From the NCBI RefSeq assembly GCF_000524195.1, contig NW_020170392.1:161719-225718 (forward strand): a stretch of DNA of 64,000 nucleotides. Direction: 5' to 3'. The DNA comes from Echinococcus granulosus (lineage: Eukaryota; Platyhelminthes; Cestoda; Cyclophyllidea; Taeniidae). Positions within the stretch are counted from its first letter, which is position 1, and every line of letters begins with the position of its first letter. The notes below the pieces were generated by a model. That model saw only the letters and a list, made by a program, of their open reading frames with translations. It searched no databases and had not been told where the DNA came from. Below, piece by piece: positions 51,401 to 60,161 of this stretch. Position numbers and translations under genes: made by a program.

Positions 51401-54400
51401 TAGTCGTACGGTTCTACACATGAAAAACATGAGATTTGAAACTTGATTGGAGGCACTAGCTAATGTTGAAAAGTATACAATCGACCGGAAGATTCCACAA
51501 CATGCGAATGACTAAAAAGTGACAAAAACATCTCTTTAGAGGTGATTTTTACTTGAACTGAAACTGTAGATCCTACTCGACACCTTAATTCCAAAGACAA
51601 AAACGGGGCATCGTACTGAGTGACAGAAGACAGCAAACAGGATAGTTTTTGCGATCCGAATACACGCACCTTGACGACCAATGCACACAATGCCTAAGAT
51701 TCAGGTCTCATGACTCCAAATTTGAACAAGTTGGTTTTTTTTTCAATTCATTACACTAGTTCTAAGTTCTTATTGAAGTCACAGGCGCTCAAATTTGCAA
51801 AGCGAACTAGAAGTCACAATGTCACTTTTCAATGCAGTGCTTCCAGGCCAGTTATGTAATTAACTATGGTGTCGCGCGGGCAGAAAATTCGCTGGCTTCG
51901 GGTTACCGCGCCGTGAGGGGCGGACAACGCGCGGACGAAGGACAGACACAAAGGCACGTCCCAGAACGAGGACACCACATGGGCTGCGCGCGAGTCGGAG
52001 TCGCCCAGTCGGCTGGTTGGTGGAGTGGGTGGGACTGCAGAGCGCCCGTAAAAAAAAGTAGCAAGGGAGGAAGGGAGAGAGAGCGACGTGTCTCTCTGTG
52101 TGGCTGCGATGTATACACAGGCGAGGAGACAGACAGAAGCCGTCGTGAATCAGCAGAGAAAGTCTAGTTACTCAAACGCACCTAACAAATGGACACACAA
52201 AACAAAGCCCTTATAAAAGTGCAGGTGGAATATTAACAAGAAAAACATCACCCTAGTCTACCCATTAAATCGTCTAGTGCGGATCAAGTCGAAGCAGTAA
52301 CGGGCAGTAAAACCGTATACAGGAGCTCGCATCCGACATATGGGTCAGCCACCGCAAGGCGTCGAATAGAGGCCTTGCCTGAACCAAACACACACATGTG
52401 AGCTACGTGCCTAACTTTAGTCCTTCCTTTCTAAATGACAAGCCACGTGGCACGCCAGCTTATCATGAATCTATTCATCCATTTGCAATAGTAATGCAAC
52501 TTCTTCCCAATGTCTGCGCTAGTGCAATTCACAGACTTCGGCCCCGTTGGAGGAGAACAGGCACAATCACAGCAAACCGGAAACCCAAGTCTGATTGTAC
52601 ACTAGCAGTCGACAAAACTGCAGGTGAATAGGCCACATTTTTTTTTCGGATTGGGAACCATCGAATTTCTAGGCTAAAATAGTCGAAAATTTTATCATCA
52701 TGCTCCATCGGAATGAAGTAAAGGTGTGAACGATGCTGCCAGTCTGGTACTGAACGACACCCCATTGAAAAAATCCGCGAAAGTACATAACGCTGCCTTC
52801 AGAGGTGGTACTATATACTTATCAAGGATACATTTTACGAGGAGAGGAGATCGCTGCCCATAAAGAGCGACGATGAAGACTTGGAAGCAAAGCGCGAGGA
52901 CACATGCACTGAAAAAGGGTGGCATGTTTACAGCGAGAGAGAACGCGTGAGAGAGGGAACGAAAATGCTACACATGGAACGCGCTTTTTTACCATAGGAA
53001 AGTCAACACAAGAACGAAATTACATCTCGCTACTTGGGTTATCTCAGTTTACTGGTTCAATGAATCACGATAATTTGAGAGAACCGCAACACAAGGAAGC
53101 GTACTACGGGAAAGGTGACTATAATGAATGCGCTCAAAGAAAGACATAAGGAGATGCTACGAACTCAGGCAGGACATTTCAGTGGGTGGGAATAGAGGGG
53201 AGTAGGGAGAGACACCAGGAGGGTACAACTGTCACGGCTCAAAAGCGGAAACAGTTTCGGTAACCGATTTAATCCCAATCACGCGACATTCATAACAATC
53301 GTATGGAAAGTTGATGGTCATAACAAAACTTGGACACCAGACTACTGGTGCACCATTTGATGGAAAATGTAAGTCGTGAGAGAAAACAAGTCTGCTAAAG
53401 AACAGTGAGAGCGACTGCTTCGGCGCATTGAAAGATAAATCCACTATTGGGAAAATTCTAGAACGAGACGTAGGGATTCTGCATGAGCAGCGAAAACTAC
53501 GGACAATTATGAGAAATAGGTAAACTGAGCCAATATAACCAGGACAATTATTTCTTAGCCTTGATCAAGACCGTGTAATATGGACTTGTTCTACTCGCAG
53601 TAAAAGCATGATTGCATCCCCACGATCTAAGGGCATAAAGTTCTATTTAATTCACCGAACCAAGAGGACGCAAACATAATCTACAAAAAATCTACCGGTG
53701 TCGAAAAAAGACATGCTGAGATTCGCACCTCTTTCATTTAAACCACCCACCATCTTGCTAAACATTAAATACAGAAATGGATTTTAGTAATTTGTTTCAA
53801 CGCCACTTAAGGGACCACAGAAATGAAGCTTATACGTGCTACTGCACGCAAAATTAGTAGCATGTTTTCTTACTTATGACAGGTACCGGGTAATGCGGAT
53901 GCACAGGTGAAGCAGAACACGTGATTGCAAGGTTTCTAAATGTAATGGTAGAAAAGTAAGGACACGATGGGGTAAGACAATACTGTGTAAAACATTTCCG
54001 CGCAGCTTCAGTGCTAGAGTAAAGCAAGAGCAAGCTAAAAGCTTACCAAACGACCATACACAACAATAGGTTTATCACAGATATCGCAGATGTGAAAGGT
54101 GAGGTCTTTCACTTTTTCACCAACAATCCAAACCTGAAAAACCAGTAAACAGTAAGAAAGGTGAAGGTCCAAGAAGATTAAAATATATTAATATACGTTA
54201 TTTCCCCAGCGATGCCGCATTGAACGATCTCGGGGATCCTTCTCTTGAAAATTAGAACCCTCGCAAGAGGAAGGTGACCTGCTGCGGCTCCGTGATCCTA
54301 AGTATGAGCTAAGTGAACTCGATCTGGAGTAGGATCGTGAACTGTGAGAGCTGACAGAACGACTGCCACTTCGACTTCCGTGTGTTCGCTTCTGATGACG

Positions 54401-54981
54401 TCTGCGTTGGTGGTAGCTGTCAGAGGACCTTGATCGACTACAACTGTAGGAGCGAGAAGAGCTGTGACTACGACTTCGGCTGCGCGAGCAGCGTGAACGC
54501 CTTGCGCTGAATTCTCGTCTGCCTTCGTCGGTTTCAGTAACCGACTGATTAGTGGATTTGCATTTACCTTAAGAAAACAAGTTACGCATAACCAACATAG
54601 TCGAGAACCGTTCAACAAGATGAAGCTCCAAAGTCATCTAGAATAAACACATGGAAGTTCTCTGTGGTGCGAAAAACTAAGTTTCATCCGAACTGAGGCA
54701 TTCATGCAAGCGACAACACCCGGTTTATTGTTGACTGACAGAGATGAAGCACTGTGCAAGTACGCACTATATTCCAGCAAATAAACCTAAGTGCCCTTAT
54801 ACCGAATTTCGCAATATTAGCTGAAAATGACAAAGAGTAAGAGAACTAAGCAGCAATTAAAGACACCAAGACGTGAAAGCAAATATTCACTCAAAAACAC
54901 ATATAACTCCTAGATCCATAGTCGCTCACCACCTGGTTCTGTTTCGCTTCCCCTCATAACTGGCGAAAACAGACTCCTCAT
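48406..54981 (-). CDS. CBLL1: HAKAI/CBLL1-type E3 ubiquitin ligase with N-terminal RS domain
   Basis: Six exons: 54981-54930, 54567-54197, 54133-54047, 53935-53874, 50000-49478 and 48519-48406. All phases close, giving 402 aa. Residues about 38-125 are an RS domain with many Ser-Arg dipeptides. A C3HC4 RING follows with ligands C157, C160, C173, H175, C178, C181, C189 and C192. Then comes the HAKAI-specific C2H2-like finger (C210, C216, H229, H234) with the diagnostic RTYLSQRDLQAHI-HRH. The C-terminus is Pro/Ala-rich, as in the family. HAKAI dimerises through this HYB region to bind phosphotyrosine targets, and belongs to the m6A-writer accessory complex with WTAP, VIRMA and ZC3H13 (established elsewhere). 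Odd features are the RS domain, which replaces a quite different N-terminus in human HAKAI, and CHKC where the family has CPxC. Intron 4 is 3.9 kb and contains an assembly gap. The ATG lies 3 nt after a splice acceptor. Confidence is lower for the two terminal exons. Confidence 0.88.
50440..50539. other. Assembly gap (100 N) within HAKAI intron 4
   Basis: Exactly 100 N. It lies between exons that already join in phase and reproduce the full RING, so probably no coding sequence is lost. Confidence 0.99.
51830..52165. other. GC- and CpG-rich patch inside HAKAI intron 4
   Basis: GCG-rich sequence (for example CGCGCGGGC, ACGCGCGGACG, TGCGCGCGAGTCGG) contrasts with the AT-rich flanks and ends in a GGAGGGAGAGAGA tract. 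Frames are open on both strands for 70-110 codons because of composition. It may be an internal promoter, a first exon of an unseen transcript, or a repeat insertion. Confidence 0.45.
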
Positions 54982-55906
54982 AAGCTAAGGGAAGACCGGG
55001 TCAAGCGCTACCGGCAAAGCCCATTAAAACAACTACTTTAGTAATCGGATAAATTTGATTGCTGTTATCTAAATATACACCTTATTTCTAAAAGCATGAC
55101 AAGTGAGGTGCATCAACACGCAAAGTAACCCTAATTATTGGAGAGCGCTTATAAAACACACTATGACCTGTCTAAACATTTCCGGATTAAGATTCTTACC
55201 GATTGGTGCCGTTTAGAATGGCCTAATGGTCACTTTTAGACCAATCCAAACGTCACACTTGCACTGTTTCCTTGGTAGTAGCCACATACACTTACCAATC
55301 GGAATCCCATTACCTAATCTGAAATTGCAGCAGACTGATCCCTATTCTGCCTCACGTTTAGTCACATAAGCAGTAGCCTGCAGCCTGAACTTTCCACCAT
55401 CTGGTAGCGTCTAGTCCTTATCTGCGTTTCCATGATCGATGTGTTTTGACCAGCGACCACCTTCCAGAACGAGCAATGCTTGGAGACCCCAAACATAGCT
55501 GCGATGAGGATCGCTTAGTAGAGCACCTACCTAAAGGTCTATTTAACCAAGTCATCCCTTCAGCCTACATGTATCGTGCTTTCAGACCATGGGCTTTCTT
55601 CAAATTGCTATTTAAATAAGTTCTGGGTCTGGAATATTGCAACCACCCCCAGTTCAAAAAAATGATGTGAAGATAATTCCAAAATGGCTTTACTTACACT
55701 CAAGTGCCAGAAACAGTAACAACTGCAACAGCTGTATTGGAATTAAATTTAATTTACTTAATTTCAGTGTATCACAAAGCTGCTTCCATCCGATCACAAA
55801 TCAATCGACAAAAAAGTACATATAGGGTCAAGTCAAGTCGTTAATGCGACACGGTCGTGATAACACCTGTTAGCGCAGTGCCTCCCTCACTAGCGATACC
55901 CATTTC
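54982..55906 (-). other. Intercistronic region between PAGR1 and HAKAI
   Basis: About 0.9 kb without coding signal. Its HAKAI-proximal end carries a pyrimidine-rich acceptor (TCTTCCCTTAG, AG at 54986-54985) followed by CTT and the HAKAI ATG. No donor-bearing upstream exon was found, so this fits a trans-splice acceptor. An ordinary 5' UTR intron cannot be excluded. Confidence 0.4.
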
Positions 55907-56957
55907 TCACAGCTGAGCGGGCAAATCTGTGGACACTGCACTGCCCTCATTTGTCTTCATTGGACGGGACTCTTGCGATGGTGGCAGCGGCTGTGAAACT
56001 GTGGTCTCTGTCTCTGCGGCAGCACTTTGTTCCTTCTCTCCCTTCCCTACCATCGATGTCGTCTCAGTTGACTGGACCTGTTGTGCCTCGGCTTGGTGCC
56101 GCTGTTGCTGTTGCCGCAGTTGTTCCATCTCCAAACGTCGACGAACCATGTCCTCCTGCAAGATCTTGTCCAACCGCGCAACGCGTCTCTCCCGCACGGG
56201 TCGAGCGGAGCCGCCCAGCGGTCGACGTTGGGAGGCAACCAAGGCCGCAGTGTCAGCGGCAGCAACGGAGGTCTCGGTGTCAAAATCGAACTCGGCAAAG
56301 TTTAGCTGTTGTTGTTGTTGTTGTTGAGTCTCAGGGGTCTCAGCTTCATCTAGTTTTTTCTCCTGCTGGCCACCACTGGCTAAAGCTTCGTCTTTTTTCG
56401 CTTCAAGATCTGCGGCGGATAAAAATATCCCTTGATTGTGTTGGGAACGATTTAAGACCTTAAAGCCACGACCATCTTAATATTCTTCGAAAGATTAAGA
56501 CAATTCAACCTAATGTAGGGGTACTTAAAAAAAATTAAGGACAAAAATCTTATTACAGACTTTCATAAGTTCAAATGCATAGTAGGTTGATACATGTCAG
56601 ATTTTTGCAATGCAAGTAACAATTGTACCCATAACAGTTAAGTACAAACGGATAACCGCAAAACATAATAGTCAGCCAAATCAGAATAATTTCTAGCTTA
56701 GTTTAAATCACTCATCGTAGACCAGTAAAAACCTAAGAATCTCTAAGAATAAGGAGAACCTTTGTAAAACTCATAACAGCACCTTGAGTTGAGGGGCGCT
56801 TAATGCGACCGGGAAACTTCCATTCTAACTGGATAGGCTTGTTCTGTGCCACGTCTTCGTAGAAGGGCAGAAGATCGTCTAAAGTGAGGCCGTTCGGATA
56901 CTTAGCGGCAAACTCCGAGTTCGGATCGGATATTGTGATGCTGGCTCCTTCTTCCAT
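55907..56957 (-). CDS. PAGR1: PAXIP1-associated glutamate-rich protein 1 (PA1) homologue
   Basis: Two exons, 56957-56783 and 56409-55907, join through a split Asp codon (G|AT), giving 225 aa. Residues about 22-56 ([16 protein letters not shown], then [14 protein letters not shown]) match the conserved PA1 segment that ends in a P-R-R-P-P-T-P-like motif. Residues 98-102 give EFDFD. Near 131 comes [22 protein letters not shown], matching the C-terminal RLDKVL helix of PA1. A run of seven Gln (87-93) precedes EFDFD. PA1 is a nuclear subunit of the KMT2C/D (MLL3/4) histone H3K4 methyltransferase complex and partners PTIP (established). The long acidic N-terminus of vertebrate PA1 is absent: the protein begins just before the conserved core. 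The ATG is one base behind an acceptor (CATTTGAG), and no upstream exon was found. Confidence 0.85.
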
Positions 56958-56975
56958 CCTCAAATGGAATGAAGT
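56958..56975 (-). promoter_or_regulatory. Candidate trans-splice acceptor of PAGR1
   Basis: Minus-strand TTCATTCCATTTGAG|G precedes the PAGR1 ATG by one base. The 3' end of TM2D2 lies only 268 bases upstream, and a polyadenylation-like ATTAAA (57183-57178) sits 42 bases after the TM2D2 stop. This is the arrangement expected between two cistrons of a trans-spliced operon (inference). Confidence 0.45.
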
Positions 56976-57224
56976 GTGCATGAGAAACAGGCAACATGAA
57001 CACAACAGGGAGACACTCGATTGGTATGCTTAGAAAGTTCTTTTGGAAAATTCGAATGAGATAAAGACTAAGAGTGGTCTACCCCAACATCGACCGAACA
57101 GAATGTACACCACTGAACCCAAAAAAAACATCTCGTGTACAGTACGAAAAAAAACAAAACACACTAGACAGAACTTTTTTAATAATAAATGAGTAGTTTG
57201 AGGAGAACTATTGATTATCCTTCA

Positions 57225-58058
57225 CTAGATAAAGGGCATCCAAGAGCTATCATCGGCTGGACGAAGATCGCCACGAGCGAGGAGGATGATGTCAACAATC
57301 CACCAAATGCCACAACCGCCGAGGGTGAGCAGCTTACCCACCCCCGTGCCCAGGTGCCCCAGACAGTATCGATCGACACCAAGAAAGCCAAGAAAGATGC
57401 TGTAAAGGAGGGTAGTGAGGAAGTAGTAACCATGGTAGCGCAAGCAGGGGTAGTTGGGTAGGAGGAAAGTGCGGTTGCCATAGCATTCAATGCCCGGTAA
57501 TGCGTGGCAGGTGAGTGTGGTCAATTGCACCTCCTCCGGATACATTCCACCCCACTTATAACAGCCCTGGCCGCCAAGTTGTTCATAAAGTGTTTTATTG
57601 CCCAGCAGATCTAAAACAATGTAATGAACAATAACAAGATAATGACTTCTGCCGATCAAAATAAACCCAAGTGGCAAGCCTTTGACCACACATGTTCGAT
57701 ACTTAAGTACATTAAACGCCTAAATATCCATTCACTACTTTACTAGATTGAGAGGTACGAGAGTTCGAAAATCAATGATACAGGATGGAATGGCTAAAAA
57801 AAATAGACGACGCCAGGATGGAAATGATTCTTAAAGATTTTTGATACCTTCTGGTGGTTCACACCAAAATGAGTGTCTGGGAAGAAATGAGCAGCGAACA
57901 AGAGGAGAATATGGGTCGTAGGGGTCGGGTATGAACATATCCTGAGTATCATTGGGAATTTCATGAGATAATAGGGCGACGTCGAACATATAACCAAGTG
58001 TCAATAGGGGTAAAAGTCCCAAAAGGGCGGTGATCAATAGAACTGGAATCTTGAGTAC
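57225..58058 (-). CDS. TM2D2: TM2 domain-containing protein 2 (almondex family)
   Basis: Two exons, 58058-57848 and 57610-57225, join through a split Asp codon (G|AT), giving 198 codons before the stop, 199 aa if a leader AUG is added. There is a hydrophobic signal peptide (residues 2-25, Leu-rich), then a Cys-rich luminal region (C51, C60, C88, C106, C114, C127) with [16 protein letters not shown]. Two membrane helices flank [13 protein letters not shown], with [19 protein letters not shown] after it, which is the TM2D2 signature. Length agrees with the family (about 210). Drosophila almondex acts in Notch signalling. The motif between the helices is DRY rather than the usual DRF. No ATG precedes the signal peptide: the codon before GTA is an in-frame TAG inside the acceptor. 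The start therefore comes from a spliced leader AUG or an upstream exon. The first internal Met would delete the signal peptide. Confidence 0.88.
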
Positions 58059-58080
58059 CTAAAGGCAAACGAAAAAAGTG
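58059..58080 (-). promoter_or_regulatory. Acceptor directly abutting the TM2D2 reading frame
   Basis: Minus-strand CTTTTTTCGTTTGCCTTTAG has a strong pyrimidine tract. The first exonic base is the first base of a codon, so an RNA ending in AUG joined here gives [15 protein letters not shown], a good signal peptide. Described flatworm spliced leaders end in AUG (established), but no leader gene is visible in this window. An alternative upstream exon ending in phase 0 at 58585 (GCCAAA|GTTAGG) is possible but has a weaker donor. Confidence 0.45.
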
Positions 58081-58410
58081 GGTGACACAAAGAGGCGTGG
58101 CAGATCAAGAGACAACATTTGCATATGTCTTTATTTGAATAAGACAAAGACAAAGTGGTGGAACAACTGTACTAAAAGATGTCGCAAAAAAAACAATGAC
58201 ATGTACACAAGCAAATATGCCCTTAGAAAAACTACTACTACAGAACAGTTTCCAAGTGAGTAAATAAGCAGAAATTTGAGGTACAATAAAAGACACCTGG
58301 AATATGAGTTCAACATAAAAGGGGCATCACACGGACAGGAAATTTCACAAAGACACACCAAATCAAACGCACATACATGGCTTGAAGTTGTAGCTGGCTG
58401 TGATTGATGT

Positions 58411-58626
58411 CTAGCATTTCATTGGAATCTTCATGCGAGAAATCGCAAAATTCTTGAAACTACGTGTAAACGAGTTAAGACCTGCATTTTTGAGAATAAT
58501 GGACACCAAAGCACCAAGTAATTAAAGGATAGTAAACCCATGTATAAGAACGGAAATAGCAATTCCTTTCTCGCTTCCAACCCTAACTTTGGCTGCATGA
58601 TCGCATAATCGGCAGATATAACTCAT
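58411..58626 (-). CDS. Possible small ORF upstream of TM2D2, 45 aa
   Basis: After a very good acceptor (ACTACCCCTTACAG, AG at 58643-58642), the ATG at 58626 opens 29 codons and two bases to a GTTTAC donor at 58538. A 78-nt intron leads to an exon at 58459 that completes the codon and reaches TAG at 58411. The peptide starts MSYICRLCDHAAKVRV, with a C-x2-C pair, and ends KIPMKC. I do not recognise it. Its strand, its leading acceptor and its 350-base distance to the TM2D2 acceptor suit an upstream cistron. It could instead be a 5' exon of TM2D2 or chance. Confidence 0.27.
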
Positions 58627-60161
58627 AAACGAAGTCACATCCTGTAAGGGGTAGTTGATGAAAACGTCAAACAAATCAAATCACTGTATGCGATTAAAAT
58701 AAACGGGTTAACTTCGCTCTAAACGCTAAATAATGCAGTCAAAAAAGTTGAATTCAACCATGATTCTGACGATGTTTAACAAGCACCCCGAATTTTTAAC
58801 AAATGTATTTTAAATCAATTATATTTGATGCACCCCGAGACTTCACTAAAACAAAAGAGAACATAATGGCAGAAGCTACCCGAATGGTCCGGAGACCAGA
58901 CCACTCGTTTGGATGCGGCAGCGAAGATCCAAACTAGCATTTAACCAAAACCGAGAGGTAAACAATCGACTAATGTATTACCCAGCCCCTGTCTTGAGCG
59001 TGGTTCTCAGCGCTCTTTTGGCCAACCTTCCTCCTCATCCACCATAGCGCATTCAGCGCTGCAAGAAAAAAAACCACAAATTAACCGCAGCATTCATCGG
59101 GTTTCCATGCAAGTGAGGTATTTGACGGCAAAGTTGCTGATTTGTCTTGACAATTCTACTATATTTGGGTTTCGTTCTATATGGCAAATGAATTTGGAGA
59201 CCGGGATTGTGCTGACCGCCACGATTCTTTATAGCCAGTCGTTAAGACTTGGCCTAAAGACAGAGTTGCGTAGCAAAGGATGGGGTTTGGGAGTTTTGCA
59301 ATGATTTCACTATGCCACGCTGTTCTCAATAAATGTTGCCCAGTCGTATTACACCCTTGGATTCTGTTCCCCTGACAGAAGGATAAAGGAGATTTCACAT
59401 GCTCTCCTAGTTAAATCTACGAACAGGCAATGCAGACAGCTTCGTTACATGCTCTGACAGATGGTTCACGACTAATGCCACTTTAGGTGTTTGTAGGTTT
59501 CCCACAGACTACGGGGTAGATGCTGCAGGTAGGCCCTTTACCAAGCCTTCTCTTTTAAGTAGTCACTGATAATTTCATCCACATCATATACACGTCTCCC
59601 ACCCTACAAAGATGTATCACCAAGCTGCAGGAAGTAGGGCATTTCACTTAACATCACATATCCTTTTCTCTGCCACTAATGTAGCCATTGTGACTTCTCT
59701 AAAGGCGAAGAAAGGTATAATGCTCAAAGAGTTTGTACGTGTCCAACATAGAGAAGAATTTGTGGCTACTGGCGTGGTTCGGAGGACAGCCTGCTTGGTG
59801 AAGGCAAAACGGAGGAGGTTCAAAGTGGTCCTTTAGCCAAAATCGAGGCCAACAAACGATTGACGCATTGCAACTTATTTTTTAGGACGATTTTAAGTCT
59901 GCAGATATTCAAGTGGATTAAGGGTTGAAATGCCAAAGCTCTTTGTAAAGTTGAGGACAGCAGTGAAAACTGAATAAATATTGGTTTAACTGCCTGGTTT
60001 AAAAATGCGAGGATATTAATTTGGACAGCAAGCCCATTCTATAATACCATAATAATTAGCGTCTGGTTGGGTTGTACACAAATGCAGTCGTTTGTGCCTT
60101 CCGGGCGTTTTAGTTTCAAGGCCAATGTTTGGTTGGCTTAACTGGGAGGTTACTTTGTGTT
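58627..60161. other. Head-to-head region between the TM2D2 block and GCP6
   Basis: The minus-strand block and the plus-strand GCP6 gene diverge from here, so promoters of both should lie within this 1.5 kb. I see no obvious core element. A R1 repeat copy occupies 59701-59855, close to GCP6. Confidence 0.35.
59701..59855 (+). repeat. Dispersed repeat R1, near-full copy
   Basis: Contains AAGAAAGGTATAATGCTCAA, ACATAGAGAAGAATTTGTGG, CTACTGGCGTGGTTCGGAGG, TTCAAAGTGGTCCTTTAGCC and AAAATCGAGGCCAACAAACG. It lies about 300 bases upstream of the GCP6 start codon. Confidence 0.65.

Noticed and set aside
55929..56463. Plus-strand frames of 130-170 codons opposite PAGR1
   Set aside because: Reverse-strand shadows of the PAGR1 exon; the minus strand has the conserved protein and consistent splice phases.
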